64,000 nucleotides of DNA from NCBI RefSeq assembly GCF_000497575.1, contig NZ_APJI01000023.1:62001-126000 (forward strand), in the 5' to 3' direction. This document shows positions 1-9,435 of the stretch, one piece after another (positions within the stretch are counted from its first letter, which is position 1; each line of letters starts with the position of its first letter). Made by a program: the position numbers and the translations under genes. The notes under the pieces are model-generated. The model saw only the letters and a list, made by a program, of their open reading frames with translations, did not search any database and was not told the DNA's origin. The DNA comes from Afipia sp. OHSU_II-C1 (lineage in GTDB: Bacteria; Pseudomonadota; Alphaproteobacteria; Rhizobiales; Xanthobacteraceae).

Positions 1-1
1 C

Positions 2-856
2 CGCAACGCCGTCACGGAATTTTCGTCCGAGAGTCCCCGGCTGACGCCGCGCACGCCGTTTACCGGACTCAGAGGCTGGCTGGCTTTCACCGCATGCGCC
101 CTGCCTGCGCTGCTCGGCTTCGTCGTGCCGCTGCTGTTTCTGCTGTATCAGAGCATCCATCGATCGTCGGTGACGATGGATACCGCTATCTGGCGCGACG
201 CATTCAGTTCGGTGAGTTTCGCGGCGCTCGCCACCTTCGTCGCGCTGGGTCTCGGACTGGCGACAATCCTCGCCACGCGTTGGCGTCCCGGTTCATGGCG
301 CACATTCTCCGCCAACATCGCGCAGACCGGCTACGCATTGCCGGGACTGGTGCTGGCGCTCGGCCTGCTCTCGCCGGTGCTGACAATCGACAACGTGCTG
401 AACACAATCGCGGCGTGGCTTGGACTCGCGCTGCCCGGCCTGGTGCTGATGGGCTCGGGCGCGGCCGTGGTCATGGCCTATGTGATCCGCTTTCTCGCAG
501 TGCCGACCGGATTTCTGCGGGCCGGCTTCGAGCGCATTCCGTTCGACTATGACGACAGCGCGCGCAGCGCAGGGGCCGGGCAGATCACCGCCATGCGGCG
601 GATTCACCTGCCGCTGCTGCGCCCGGCGCTGCTGGGCGCCGCGATTGTGGTGTTCGTCGATTGCCTGAAGGAACTGCCCGCGACGCTGCTGCTGCGGCCG
701 CTCAATGTCGAGACGCTGGCGACCTCGATCTATCAGTATGCCAGCCGCGGCAGCTTCGAGGACGGCGCCCTCGCCGCGCTTCTGATCGTGGCGGCGAGCA
801 TCGGCCCGGTGGCATGGCTGACGCGGTTCTCGGATATTCCGCAGGGACCGGCCTAG
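2..856 (+). CDS. Ferric-iron-type ABC transporter permease, C-terminal part (start lies before the window)
   Basis: The reading frame is open from base 2 and ends at TAG 854-856, giving the last 284 residues of a membrane permease. It shows several hydrophobic segments and, near residues 180-215, an EAA-type loop ending in HLPLLRPALLGA that docks on the ATPase. The following KELPATLLLRP is characteristic of Fe(III) permeases of the FbpB/SfuB type, which usually have about 550 residues in two fused halves, so only the second half is visible. The ATPase and periplasmic binding protein must lie outside the window. It is convergent with the next gene, and both share the palindromic stop CTAG at 853-856. 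Substrate assignment is by family resemblance only. Confidence 0.85.
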   Translation, partial: RNAVTEFSSESPRLTPRTPFTGLRGWLAFTACALPALLGFVVPLLFLLYQSIHRSSVTMDTAIWRDAFSSVSFAALATFVALGLGLATILATRWRPGSWRTFSANIAQTGYALPGLVLALGLLSPVLTIDNVLNTIAAWLGLALPGLVLMGSGAAVVMAYVIRFLAVPTGFLRAGFERIPFDYDDSARSAGAGQITAMRRIHLPLLRPALLGAAIVVFVDCLKELPATLLLRPLNVETLATSIYQYASRGSFEDGALAALLIVAASIGPVAWLTRFSDIPQGPA

Positions 857-1923
857 AGATCGGTCTCAGCAGCCCGCGCCTTATTCCGCGATATCGAAAA
901 GATATCCCACACCGCGATGAACATCGCAGCGATGACCGGGCCGATGACAAAGCCATTGAGCCCGAAGGCTTCGATGCCGCCCAGCGTCGAGATCAGCACC
1001 ACATAGTCCGGAAGCTTGGTGTCCTTGCCCACCAGCATCGGGCGCAGCAGATTGTCGACAAGGCCGATGACCAGAAAGCCGTAGGCGATCAGAATCACGC
1101 CCTGAAGAAACGATCCAGTGGCCAGCAGATAAAGCGCGACCGGCATCCAGACCAGTCCCGCTCCGACGGCGGGCAGCAGCGACAGGAACGCCATCAACAC
1201 CGCCCACAGCAGCGCCGCATTGATGCCGAGAATCCAGAAGATCAGACCACCGAGCGCGCCCTGCGCCATGGCGACCAGAAGACTCCCCTTCACCGTGGCG
1301 CGGATCACGACCGTAAACTTCTCCAGCAGCGCATCGCGCAGCTCGGCGCGCAGCGGAATCGCGTCCTTGACGCGCCGCGACAGCGCGCCGCCGTCGCGGA
1401 ACAGGAAGAACAGCAGGTAGAGCATGATCGCGACGTTGACGATGAATTCGAGCGTGCTCTGACCGATGTTCAAGGCCTGGGCCGCGATCTGCTGGCTGCC
1501 CTTGAGCAGCCCGGCCGCGATTTTCTCCTGCATCCCGCCGAGGCTTGCGACACCGAAGCGGTCGAGCACACTGGTTACCCATTGCGGCAGCGCATCCAGG
1601 ATCTGCTGAAACAGCCTGACGAAGTTGAGTTCGCCGGACTGCACCTTCGCGAACACTGCGGCTGCCTGCTGGGTGAGCGACGCGGCGATCAGCGTCAGCG
1701 GCAGGATCACGATCATGACGACCAGCAAGATCATCGCCACCGCCGCAAGAGTCGGCCGCTCCGGCATCCGCTGCAGCAACCGCCGGTACAGCGGTGCAAA
1801 CATGATGGCGATCACCACGCCCCAGAGGATCGCGCCATAGAACGACGTGAGAATCCAGCCGAAGGCCAGCGACACCACGACGATCAGGATCAGGAAGGCC
1901 TTGTCTTCGATGCTGCCGCGCAT
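853..1923 (-). CDS. AI-2E/PerM family transporter-like membrane protein
   Basis: This is a 356-aa polytopic membrane protein of the DUF20/AI-2E transporter family (PerM, YdiK, TqsA). It has two N-terminal hydrophobic segments, a long hydrophilic central part, and a C-terminal membrane bundle that includes the family-typical GLVDNLLRPMLVG and TLGGIEAFG stretches. The start at 1923 is chosen because AAGGA lies about ten bases upstream. A longer frame reaches 1983 but adds residues of low hydrophobicity without a ribosome site. Members have been linked to quorum-signal export or sodium/proton exchange, and the real substrate here is unknown. Confidence 0.85.
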   Translation of the reverse strand: MRGSIEDKAFLILIVVVSLAFGWILTSFYGAILWGVVIAIMFAPLYRRLLQRMPERPTLAAVAMILLVVMIVILPLTLIAASLTQQAAAVFAKVQSGELNFVRLFQQILDALPQWVTSVLDRFGVASLGGMQEKIAAGLLKGSQQIAAQALNIGQSTLEFIVNVAIMLYLLFFLFRDGGALSRRVKDAIPLRAELRDALLEKFTVVIRATVKGSLLVAMAQGALGGLIFWILGINAALLWAVLMAFLSLLPAVGAGLVWMPVALYLLATGSFLQGVILIAYGFLVIGLVDNLLRPMLVGKDTKLPDYVVLISTLGGIEAFGLNGFVIGPVIAAMFIAVWDIFSISRNKARAAETDL

Positions 1924-2059
1924 GAGATTGTCCTTTGCAGTTGAGCGCGCCGCCGAAAAAACGCCGCAACGACGTCGCAGCATCGAAAGAGCCTCGGATA
2001 TACCGTCAGACCTAGCATATTTTATTCTTAACTTGCTGTGCTTGGACCTGCCGCAACCG

Positions 2060-2065
2060 TATAAT
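2060..2065 (+). promoter_or_regulatory. Perfect TATAAT hexamer directly before a start codon
   Basis: TATAAT lies at 2060-2065, only 7-10 bases before ATG codons at 2073 and 2076. If it is a real -10 element, transcription would start at about 2072, giving an almost leaderless mRNA. The -35 options are poor: TTGCTG at 2033-2038 gives a 21-base spacer and TTGGAC at 2042-2047 gives 12. Confidence 0.35.
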
Positions 2066-2072
2066 GCGTGAG

Positions 2073-2660
2073 ATGATGGAACTTCTGAAATATCGAATCG
2101 CCGTCAAGTGCGCCCTTGCTCTCGCCGCTGTACTGACTCTGGCCGCGTCTGCCGCCCAGGCTCAGGTCGCACCCATCCGGTACTGGATCCCAGGCGGGCC
2201 TTTCGGGCTCGGCGGCGATACAACGACGCAGTATTGGGACAACGCTCCGGACGAGGACGGTTTCCGCAAGGGCTTCTCGTTCAGCAGCTACAGCATACCG
2301 GCAAATTCATTCAACGTCCCGTTCAGCGCCGGCGCATTCACTGTCGGGAGCGGATTGTCGTCCGATGGCGCGCAATACGGCTACAGCTTTAAGGGCATTG
2401 GCGACACACCAGTGACACTCTTCGGAGGTGTCAGCTCGCTGCGAACGACACCGGACGTCTTTACATCGATTGTCACGCCCGGCCTGCAGCCTAGCGGCAC
2501 GCTTGCCACCAGCGTCAACGCCGGGGTCGAATTCAAGCCGACCTCCAACGTCACTCTGTCGCTGTCAGGCAGTTTCGTTCAGTCGAACCCAACCCTCGAC
2601 ACCGACTTGCGCGCGCAATCGCCGTTCGCGCACAATCCCGGCATCTTCGGCCGGCGATAG
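2073..2660 (+). CDS. Secreted hypothetical protein, beta-rich
   Basis: This protein of about 195 aa has a clear signal peptide: a basic start (LLKYRIAVK), a hydrophobic alanine/leucine core, and likely cleavage after AQA near residue 31. The mature part is rich in Gly, Ser, Thr and aromatic residues, with alternating patterns such as VTLFGGVSSL and NVTLSLSGSFVQS. These suggest beta-strands of an outer-membrane or extracellular protein, but it is too short for a classical porin. I recognise no named family. ATG codons at 2064, 2073 and 2076 are in frame. The first overlaps a TATAAT box, so 2073 is preferred. A GC hairpin at 2665-2685 follows the stop. Confidence 0.6.
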   Translation: MMELLKYRIAVKCALALAAVLTLAASAAQAQVAPIRYWIPGGPFGLGGDTTTQYWDNAPDEDGFRKGFSFSSYSIPANSFNVPFSAGAFTVGSGLSSDGAQYGYSFKGIGDTPVTLFGGVSSLRTTPDVFTSIVTPGLQPSGTLATSVNAGVEFKPTSNVTLSLSGSFVQSNPTLDTDLRAQSPFAHNPGIFGRR

Positions 2661-2664
2661 CGTC

Positions 2665-2685
2665 GCGCGGCCAATGAGGCCGCGC
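2665..2685. terminator. Hairpin between convergent genes
   Basis: Perfect 8-bp arms GCGCGGCC and GGCCGCGC flank a 5-base loop between the convergent secreted-protein gene and scoB. There is no T-run on either strand, so termination activity is inferred from position and symmetry only. Confidence 0.4.
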
Positions 2686-2710
2686 TGCGCTGTCATGACG
2701 GTCCAGGCGT

Positions 2711-3361
2711 TCAGGCGTTCTTCAACGCGACACGGAAGGTTGCCTCGGTCTTGGCCTTCACCTCATCGAGCGTGACGCCGTCGGCAAGTTCGATCAGCGC
2801 CATGCCGTCGTTGCCGTGCTTGTCGATGGTGAACACCGCCAGATCGGTCACGACCATGTCGACCACGCGCTCGCCGGTCAGCGGCAGGTTGCAGCGATGC
2901 AGCAGCTTCGCGCCGTCCTTGGCGGAATGCTCCATGACCACGACGACACGCTTGACGCCCGCGACGAGATCCATCGCGCCGCCCATGCCCTTCACCATTT
3001 TGCCGGGGATCATCCAGTTGGCGAGGTCGCCGTTCTCGGCAACCTGCATCGCGCCCAGGATCGACAGATCGATATGGCCGCCGCGCACCATCGCGAACGA
3101 ATCCGCGCTGGAGAAGTAGCTGGTGTCCGGCAGTTCGGTCACGGTCTGCTTGCCGGCGTTGATGAGGTCGGGATCTTCCTCGCCCTCATAGGGGAACGGA
3201 CCCATGCCCAGCATGCCGTTCTCGCTCTGCAGGGACACATCGACGCCGGCGGGAATGTAGTTGGACACCAGCGTCGGAATGCCGATGCCGAGGTTGACGT
3301 AATAGCCGTCGCGCAGTTCCTTCGCGGCGCGCGCTGCCATCTGTTCGCGGGTCCAGGCCAT
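2711..3361 (-). CDS. scoB: Succinyl-CoA:3-ketoacid CoA-transferase, subunit B
   Basis: This is the beta subunit (216 aa) of a class I CoA transferase, which moves CoA from succinyl-CoA to acetoacetate (or a similar 3-oxoacid) in the cytoplasm. The catalytic glutamate is E47 in the QSENG motif, followed by [20 protein letters not shown] and the C-terminal part match bacterial ScoB along the full length. It is the second gene of a pair: scoA ends 23 bases upstream on the same strand. PcaJ (3-oxoadipate CoA transferase) is a close relative, but no other beta-ketoadipate genes are nearby, so the ketone-body role is favoured. Confidence 0.92.
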   Translation of the reverse strand: MAWTREQMAARAAKELRDGYYVNLGIGIPTLVSNYIPAGVDVSLQSENGMLGMGPFPYEGEEDPDLINAGKQTVTELPDTSYFSSADSFAMVRGGHIDLSILGAMQVAENGDLANWMIPGKMVKGMGGAMDLVAGVKRVVVVMEHSAKDGAKLLHRCNLPLTGERVVDMVVTDLAVFTIDKHGNDGMALIELADGVTLDEVKAKTEATFRVALKNA

Positions 3362-3384
3362 GGGGCTCTCCTTAAGGAAATCTG

Positions 3385-4086
3385 TTATGCGCGCTTGCGC
3401 GTGGTGCGCTGCTCGATCCGCTTCAACGCGGGATCCACGGCGATGATGCGCTGGACGAAAATGCCGGGTGTGTGGATGTGATCGGGATCGATCTCGCCCG
3501 CAGGCACCAGATGCTCGACTTCCGCGATCGTGACCTTCGCGGCGGTCGCCATCATCGGGTTAAAGTTGCGTGCGGTCTTGCGGTACACAAGGTTGCCCGC
3601 GGTATCGCCCTTCCAGGCGTGAACGATGGCAAGATCGGCGACGAGGCCGGTCTCCATGATGTACTTCTCGCCGTTGAATTCCTTCACTTCCTTGCCCTCG
3701 GCGATCAGCGTGCCGACGCCGGTCTTGGTGTAGAAGCCCGGAATGCCTGCGCCGCCGGCGCGGATACGTTCCGCGAGCGTGCCCTGCGGATTGAACTCGA
3801 GTTCGAGCTCGCCTGCGAGGTACTGCTGCGCGAACAGCTTGTTCTCGCCGACATAGGACGAGATCATCTTCTTGATCTGGCGGGTTTCCAGCAGGCGGCT
3901 GAGGCCGATGCCGTCGACACCGGCATTGTTCGAGACGACCGTCAGGTTCTTGACGCCGGTTTCGCGCAGCGCGTCGGACAGGGTCTCGGCAATGCCGCAG
4001 AGACCGAAACCGCCGGACATGACCATCATGCCGTCTTTAACAACGCCATCGAGCGCGGATTTCGCGTCGGGGTAAACCTTGTTCAT
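3385..4086 (-). CDS. scoA: Succinyl-CoA:3-ketoacid CoA-transferase, subunit A
   Basis: This is the alpha subunit (233 aa) of the same heteromeric CoA transferase. It begins [12 protein letters not shown] and carries the CoA-binding glycine-rich GGFGLCGI segment near residues 25-35, then [10 protein letters not shown] and the conserved [16 protein letters not shown]. The start at 4086 matches the family N-terminus. The frame stays open to 4182, but that extension has no homologous character. It is transcribed with scoB. The pair supports acetoacetate or other 3-oxoacid use, which fits an organism that also stores polyhydroxyalkanoate (phasin gene at 46665-47066). Confidence 0.92.
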   Translation of the reverse strand: MNKVYPDAKSALDGVVKDGMMVMSGGFGLCGIAETLSDALRETGVKNLTVVSNNAGVDGIGLSRLLETRQIKKMISSYVGENKLFAQQYLAGELELEFNPQGTLAERIRAGGAGIPGFYTKTGVGTLIAEGKEVKEFNGEKYIMETGLVADLAIVHAWKGDTAGNLVYRKTARNFNPMMATAAKVTIAEVEHLVPAGEIDPDHIHTPGIFVQRIIAVDPALKRIEQRTTRKRA

Positions 4087-4399
4087 GGGGGTGCAACCTG
4101 ATGGAGGAAAACAGGCGGGCAAGCCGCTCGAGTGGTGGTTGGCAAGTCCGAGTTGGGGCCGATTATTAGGCGGAATTTTCAAGGCGCGTCAATCGCGTCG
4201 CGGCGTCCCGCCGGTTCGGCCGGCTGCGATCCCGCTTAATGCGACGCATCGTCCGAACACCTTCGAATACCTTTGCTTTTGGGGCGCGATTGCGGGGTTT
4301 AAGGCTTCGGATGGCCTTGAAAGCGTCAAGAAAAGCAATCAAGTTGCGGTTGCCCGGCGCAGGGAAACCCGCCGATGCCCGACACAGCAACCTTACCGG
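4087..4399. other. Intergenic region between divergent scoA and the AsmA gene
   Basis: These 313 bases separate two divergent genes and should hold both promoters. Short open frames cross it on each strand, but none has a ribosome site or protein-like composition. I see no strong inverted repeat or obvious -35/-10 pair. Confidence 0.4.
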
Positions 4400-6511
4400 A
4401 TGAACTCATTGACGATGGCCCAAGGGATAAAGCGCCTCGGGATGCCGGTTGCGGCATTTCTCGCTGCCGCGCTGATCGGCCTGATCGCCATTTCATGGAT
4501 GATCGACGAGAACGCCGTGCGGCTTTCGGTCGAGAAGCAGATTCGCGCAGCGACCGGTCTCGACCTGAAGGTTGGCGGCGACGTCCGCGTCTCGGTTTTT
4601 CCCGGTAGCTCCATCACCCTCCGGCAGGTCGGACTGAAAGGCGCGAGTTCGCGCGGCGGCGGCATCGCCGATGAGCCGCTGACCGTTGACGAACTGACCG
4701 CCAACCTGCGCCTGCTGCCGCTCCTGATGCGGCGCTATGAAATCGCCGACGTAACGCTGCAGAATCCGCGGATCAACGTAAAGCGCAGCGCCGATGGCCG
4801 CAGCAACTGGTCGGCTATCGTCGAAACGCTGGCACGCACCGTGAAGCCCGGCGTCGACAGTCCGGTGTCGTTCTCCGAAATCCGCATCAAGGACGGCGTC
4901 CTCACCTATCAGAACGACGCCCGCGATATCGCCGAGACCGTCAACGCGATCGACCTGTCGCTGGCATGGCCGTCGATCTCGCGCTCCTTCGCCGCCACCG
5001 GTCAGTTCAACTGGCGGGGCGAACTGGTCGACGGCAGCCTGAGCATCAACGACTTCATCGCCGCGCTCTCCGGCGACCGATCCGGCATCAAGGTCCGGGT
5101 CGCGAGCGCGCCGCTCAAGTTCGCTTTCGACGGTGCGATCGCCAACCGCACCAGCCTCCTGATGGAAGGCACGCTGACCGCCGACAGCCCCTCGCTGCGC
5201 AACGCCATGCGCTGGGCGGGACAGGCCCCTCCCGGCACCGGCGGCCTCGGACGGTTTTCGCTGAAGGCCCGCACCAATGTGGTCGGCGAATCCATCGCGC
5301 TGACCAATGTCAATCTCGAGCTCGATGGCAACACCGCCGAAGGCGTCATCACCTACAGCAACAACGACCGCCAGACCGTGCAGGCGACCTTGGCCGCCGA
5401 CACGCTCGACTTTTCGCCCTATATCGAGACCATTCGCCTGCTCGCGAGCGGCGCCCGCGACTGGAACCGGCAACTGTTCGATCTGCGCGGCCTCTCCGCC
5501 ACCGATCTCGACATGCGTCTGTCGGCTGCGAAGGTCACCATCGGCACATCCCGGCTCGGCCGCACCGCGCTCGGCGCCAATCTGCGCAACGGCACGCTGG
5601 CGCTGAGCATCGGCGAAGCGCAGATCTACGGCGGCATCCTCAAGGGCTCGTTCGGCATTACCCGGACCGATCCCGATGCGGATGTCAAAGCCCAGTTCCA
5701 GTTCACCGATGTCGATCTGGCAAGCTGCGTGCAGGAACTGTTCGGCGTCAACAAGCTGACGGGGCGCGGCAATCTCAACTTCGCGCTGGAAGCCAAGGGC
5801 GCCAGCCCGTTTGCGCTGGCGCAGTCGCTCGACGGCACCGCGACACTGACGGGGCATGACGGCGCGATCAGCGGACTCAATGTCGAACAACTTCTGAAGC
5901 GTCTCGAGCGCCGCCCGTTGTCGGGCGCCGGCAATTTCCGCAGCGGCTCGACGCCGTTCGAGACGCTGAATATCGCGATCCGCTTCAATGACGGCGTCGC
6001 CACCGCAGAAGATGCGCGGATCGAAGGGCCGACCATACGCGTCCTGCTCACCGGCACGGCGTCGGTGCCGTCGCGTGAATACGATCTGAAGGGCGTTGCC
6101 AGCCTTGTCGTCGCGAGCGATGTGCCGCCGGCGTTTCAATTGCCGTTCGTGGTGCAAGGGCCGTGGGATGACCCGCTGGTGTTCCCGGATTCGGAATCGC
6201 TGCTCCGCCGTTCGCCGGCCTCCGCGCCGCTGCTGGATTCCCTGAAGGACCGCAAGACGCGCGACGCGGTGAAATCGGTGATCGATCGTTTCACCGGCGG
6301 TCGAAAAGCTCCCGCCGAACCGGCGGCGGCGCAGCCTCAGGCCGCAGCCCCGCAACCGAGCGCCCCCGCTGCCGTTGTCTTGCCGGTGCCGGTGCTGCCT
6401 GCTCCGATTGCGCCCGCTGCGGAAGCCCCCGTTCCGACGCAGTCCACCGAGACGCCCGAGAATCCCACACCACCGGCCGCCACGGAATCAAAATCCGACA
6501 AGGCGGACTAG
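4400..6511 (+). CDS. AsmA family protein
   Basis: This protein of about 703 aa has one N-terminal membrane anchor (residues about 12-32) followed by the AsmA opening pattern: VEKQIRAATGL, then DVRVSVFPGSSITL. A C-terminal AsmA-type domain includes GRGNLNFALEAKG and LTGHDGAISGLNV near residues 445-500. The last 80 residues are Pro/Ala-rich and probably disordered. AsmA-like proteins are long periplasmic beta-proteins tied to outer-membrane biogenesis and lipid transport between membranes. Starts at 4400 and 4415 are both possible because neither has a strong ribosome site. The frame extends to 4079 but would overlap scoA there. Confidence 0.85.
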   Translation: MNSLTMAQGIKRLGMPVAAFLAAALIGLIAISWMIDENAVRLSVEKQIRAATGLDLKVGGDVRVSVFPGSSITLRQVGLKGASSRGGGIADEPLTVDELTANLRLLPLLMRRYEIADVTLQNPRINVKRSADGRSNWSAIVETLARTVKPGVDSPVSFSEIRIKDGVLTYQNDARDIAETVNAIDLSLAWPSISRSFAATGQFNWRGELVDGSLSINDFIAALSGDRSGIKVRVASAPLKFAFDGAIANRTSLLMEGTLTADSPSLRNAMRWAGQAPPGTGGLGRFSLKARTNVVGESIALTNVNLELDGNTAEGVITYSNNDRQTVQATLAADTLDFSPYIETIRLLASGARDWNRQLFDLRGLSATDLDMRLSAAKVTIGTSRLGRTALGANLRNGTLALSIGEAQIYGGILKGSFGITRTDPDADVKAQFQFTDVDLASCVQELFGVNKLTGRGNLNFALEAKGASPFALAQSLDGTATLTGHDGAISGLNVEQLLKRLERRPLSGAGNFRSGSTPFETLNIAIRFNDGVATAEDARIEGPTIRVLLTGTASVPSREYDLKGVASLVVASDVPPAFQLPFVVQGPWDDPLVFPDSESLLRRSPASAPLLDSLKDRKTRDAVKSVIDRFTGGRKAPAEPAAAQPQAAAPQPSAPAAVVLPVPVLPAPIAPAAEAPVPTQSTETPENPTPPAATESKSDKAD

Positions 6512-6608
6512 GCCAGCGCCAGTTTCAGAGCCGCGGCCCCCTGCCAGGATCAGCACCACACCGGCAAGTCGCATTTCAGAGACAGGCCGTTGCGGCAGGT
6601 CTTTCAGA

Positions 6609-7424
6609 CTAAAGCGGCGCGGCGCTTTCGCCCTGCTCGCTCGACAGCTTCGATGCCAGCGACGCGGCGACGATCACCAGCGCTACCACCGCGATCACCA
6701 GCGTACAGATCGCGTTGATCTCCGGCTTCACGCCGAGCCGCACCTCGGAATAGATCCGGATCGGCAGCGTTGCCGATCCCGGCCCGGTGGTGAAGCTGGC
6801 GATCACGAGGTCGTCCAGCGACAACGTAAAGGCCAGCATCCAGCCCGCCGCAATCGACGGTAACATCAGCGGCAGCGTCACCGCGATGAACGCCTGAACC
6901 GGCGAGCAGCCGAGATCCATCGCGGCTTCCTCAAGACTGCGATCCAGCGTGCTCAGCCGCGACTGCACCACCACCGTCACGAAGCACATGGTGAGCGTGG
7001 TGTGCGCGACGGTGACGGTCCAAAACCCGCGTCCGGCATCGATGGCGACGAACAGCAGCAGCAACGACAGCCCGGTGATGACTTCGGGCATCACCAGCGG
7101 CGCATAGAGCATCCCCGAGAACAGCGTGCGCCCCTTGAAGCGCTCCCCGCGCGCCAGCCCGAGGGCCGCCAGCGTGCCAAGCAAGGTCGCGGCGGTCGCT
7201 GAGCAGAACGCCACGCGCAGGCTCATCCATGCCGCCGACAGCATGGCCTCGTCGTTGAAGAATTCGATGTACCAGCGCAGCGACCAGCCGCCCCACACCG
7301 TGACAAGGCGAGAAGCATTGAACGAATAGATCACGAGGATCGCAATCGGCAGGTACAGAAACGCCAGCCCCAGCGCCACCGCGGCGAGATTGAATGTGGA
7401 GAAGCGAGCTTGCCGCGCAGCCAT
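6609..7424 (-). CDS. Polyamine-type ABC transporter permease (PotI/PotC family)
   Basis: A 271-aa inner-membrane permease with six predicted helices. The EAA loop near residues 180-200 reads EEAAMDLGCSPVQAF then VTLPLMLPSI, typical of PotC/PotI. The start codon at 7424 overlaps the stop of the upstream permease by one base (TGATG), so the two are translationally coupled. It is the last gene of the operon glpD-ATPase-permease-permease. No periplasmic binding protein is encoded next to it, so the substrate (polyamine, or something tied to glycerol phosphate) is open. Confidence 0.85.
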   Translation of the reverse strand: MAARQARFSTFNLAAVALGLAFLYLPIAILVIYSFNASRLVTVWGGWSLRWYIEFFNDEAMLSAAWMSLRVAFCSATAATLLGTLAALGLARGERFKGRTLFSGMLYAPLVMPEVITGLSLLLLFVAIDAGRGFWTVTVAHTTLTMCFVTVVVQSRLSTLDRSLEEAAMDLGCSPVQAFIAVTLPLMLPSIAAGWMLAFTLSLDDLVIASFTTGPGSATLPIRIYSEVRLGVKPEINAICTLVIAVVALVIVAASLASKLSSEQGESAAPL

Positions 7425-8335
7425 CAGCGCTGCTCCAGATGACGGCGCTGCAGCTTCTCGTAGATCAACAGCGGCACCAGCAATACGACGAGCAGCACGA
7501 CGGCAATCGCCGATGCCACCGGCCAGTCCTTGTTGGTGAAGAACTCCAGCCACAGCGTCTGACCGATCATCATGCGATCGGAGCCCGCCAGCAGATCGGG
7601 AATCACGAACTCGCCGACGATGGGAATGAAGCACAGCAGCACGCCCGCGCCGATGCCCGGCAGCGATAGCGGGAAAGTCACCAGCCAGAAGGCCTTCAGC
7701 CGCGAGGCGCCGAGATCGGCGGCGGCTTCGAGCAGCGCGTCGTCCATTTTCGACAGCGTCGCGTAAAGCGGCAGGATCATGAACGGGAAATATGAGTAGA
7801 CGATGCCGAGATACATCGCTGCGTCGGTCGAGAGCCAGACCAGCGGCTTGTCGATGATGCCCAGCGCGAGCAGGGCCTTGTTCAGCAAGCCGTCATGCTG
7901 GAGCACATTGATCCAGGCGTAGATGCGGATCAGGAACGAGGTCCAGAACGGCACAATCACAAGCATCATCGCGATGGGCTGCCACCGCTGCGGCAGCCGC
8001 GACATGCCGTAAGCCACCGGATAGCCGATCAGCAGCAGGATCGCGGTGGACGTGATCGCGACCTTGAGGCTGCGGACATAAGAGAAAACATAGAGATCGT
8101 CCGACGCCAGCAGCTTGAAGTTGTCGAACGACAGCGCGCTCAAGCCCGCCTTAAAGGCATCCCAACCCGCAGCAAGATCGAACACCGGAACGTAGGGCGG
8201 CTGGGCGATGGCGGTTTGCGACAGCGCGATCTTCAGCACGAAGCCGAACGGCACAAGGAAAAACAGCGCCATCCAGAGATAGGGCGCGATGGCCGCAAGC
8301 CGCGCCGGGCGGGTGAAGATGCGCCGCCCGCTCAT
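7424..8335 (-). CDS. Polyamine-type ABC transporter permease (PotH/PotB family)
   Basis: A 303-aa integral membrane permease. The first helix (residues about 14-35) is followed by a large periplasmic loop that carries YVPVFDLAAGWDAFKAG. The EAA loop reads EAAADLGASRLKAF, and the partner sequence is VTFPLSLPGI. IPIVGEFVIPDLLAGSDRMMIG near residue 235 is a family hallmark of PotB/PotH. Its start overlaps the stop of the ATPase gene by four bases (ATGA, 8332-8335). It pairs with the downstream permease to form the heterodimeric channel. Confidence 0.87.
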   Translation of the reverse strand: MSGRRIFTRPARLAAIAPYLWMALFFLVPFGFVLKIALSQTAIAQPPYVPVFDLAAGWDAFKAGLSALSFDNFKLLASDDLYVFSYVRSLKVAITSTAILLLIGYPVAYGMSRLPQRWQPIAMMLVIVPFWTSFLIRIYAWINVLQHDGLLNKALLALGIIDKPLVWLSTDAAMYLGIVYSYFPFMILPLYATLSKMDDALLEAAADLGASRLKAFWLVTFPLSLPGIGAGVLLCFIPIVGEFVIPDLLAGSDRMMIGQTLWLEFFTNKDWPVASAIAVVLLVVLLVPLLIYEKLQRRHLEQR

Positions 8336-9435
8336 CGGTCCAGCACCACGACATCGTCGGGCGCGAATGAAACGGTCACCCGTTGCCCCACCACAAACCC
8401 ATCGGCGGATGCTCGCGTCGCGTTCGCCGCGGCCACCCGCAGGACCGCGCCGCCATCGAGTTTGACCGCATGGACCGACACGCCGCCGAGGAACCCAGTG
8501 GATGTCAGATCGCCGCTGAATGTGTTGACGGCGGGTTCGCCGGACGCCTCCTTGGATATCCGGATTTTTTCCGGGCGGATCGCCACGCAGATAACGCTGG
8601 TTCCCGATGACGGCGCATGCGACGCGACAATTGTACCCGCACTCTGCGTCGCGATCGTAAAGTGACCCGCCTGACGCGCGGCCACCTGCCCTTCAATCAG
8701 ATTGATGTCGCCGACAAAGCCGGCGATCCAGCGCGAATTCGGCGCTTCGTAGAGTTCCCGCGGCGGCGCGACCTGCACCAATCTGCCTTTATTCATCACG
8801 CCGATGCGGTCGGCCACCGTCATCGCCTCTTCCTGGTCGTGGGTCACGATGATGAAGGTCATGCCGAGACGACGCTGTACGTCCAGCAATTCGGCCTGCG
8901 TGCTTTCGCGCAGCTTCTTGTCGAGCGCGGCCAGCGGCTCGTCGAGCAGCAGCACCCGCGGACGGCGCGCCAGCGACCGTGCCAGCGCCACGCGCTGGCG
9001 CTGGCCGCCCGACAATTGGTCGGGGCGGCGTTTCTCGAGTCCCTCCAGGCGCACCAGCGCCACCACTTCGGCGACACGCGCGGCGATCTCGTCTTTCGGC
9101 AATCCTGCGCGCTTCAGCCCAAACGCGATGTTGCCCTCAACGGTGAGATGCGGAAACAGCGCGTAATTCTGGAACATCATGTTGACGGGACGCTCATGCG
9201 GCAGCACATGCGCGATATCCGCACCATCAAGATGGATCGCACCCGCGTCCGGCGTCTCGAACCCCGCCAGCATGCGCAGCAGCGTGGTCTTGCCGCAGCC
9301 TGATGGCCCCAGCAGCGCGAAGAATTCTCCGGCAGCGATATCGAGCGACAGATCGTCCACCGCCGTGAAGCCGCCGAAGCGCTTCACCACCGATGCGATC
9401 CGCAGCAGCGGGCTTTTAACAACGCCAGCCGTCAT
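8332..9435 (-). CDS. ABC transporter ATP-binding protein, PotA/PotG-like
   Basis: A 367-aa cytoplasmic ATPase with Walker A GPSGCGKTT (about residues 43-51), Q-loop QNYALFPHLT, signature LSGGQRQRV, Walker B VLLLDEPLAALD and switch histidine in IVTHDQEEA. The C-terminal third is a TOBE-type domain found in polyamine, maltose and glycerol-3-phosphate importers. The start at 9435 is fixed by a 4-base ATGA overlap with glpD (9432-9435). It energises the two permeases downstream. Confidence 0.9.
   Translation of the reverse strand: MTAGVVKSPLLRIASVVKRFGGFTAVDDLSLDIAAGEFFALLGPSGCGKTTLLRMLAGFETPDAGAIHLDGADIAHVLPHERPVNMMFQNYALFPHLTVEGNIAFGLKRAGLPKDEIAARVAEVVALVRLEGLEKRRPDQLSGGQRQRVALARSLARRPRVLLLDEPLAALDKKLRESTQAELLDVQRRLGMTFIIVTHDQEEAMTVADRIGVMNKGRLVQVAPPRELYEAPNSRWIAGFVGDINLIEGQVAARQAGHFTIATQSAGTIVASHAPSSGTSVICVAIRPEKIRISKEASGEPAVNTFSGDLTSTGFLGGVSVHAVKLDGGAVLRVAAANATRASADGFVVGQRVTVSFAPDDVVVLDR

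Noticed and set aside
661-1944. Long plus-strand open frame of 427 codons
   Set aside because: It is antisense to the AI-2E-family gene. Its product is full of Arg, His, Gln and Asp with no fold-like pattern, as expected for a shadow frame in GC-rich DNA.
4493-6355. Minus-strand open frame of 620 codons
   Set aside because: It lies antisense to the AsmA gene, which has clear domain motifs. The antisense product is Arg/Ala/Gly-rich without recognisable motifs.
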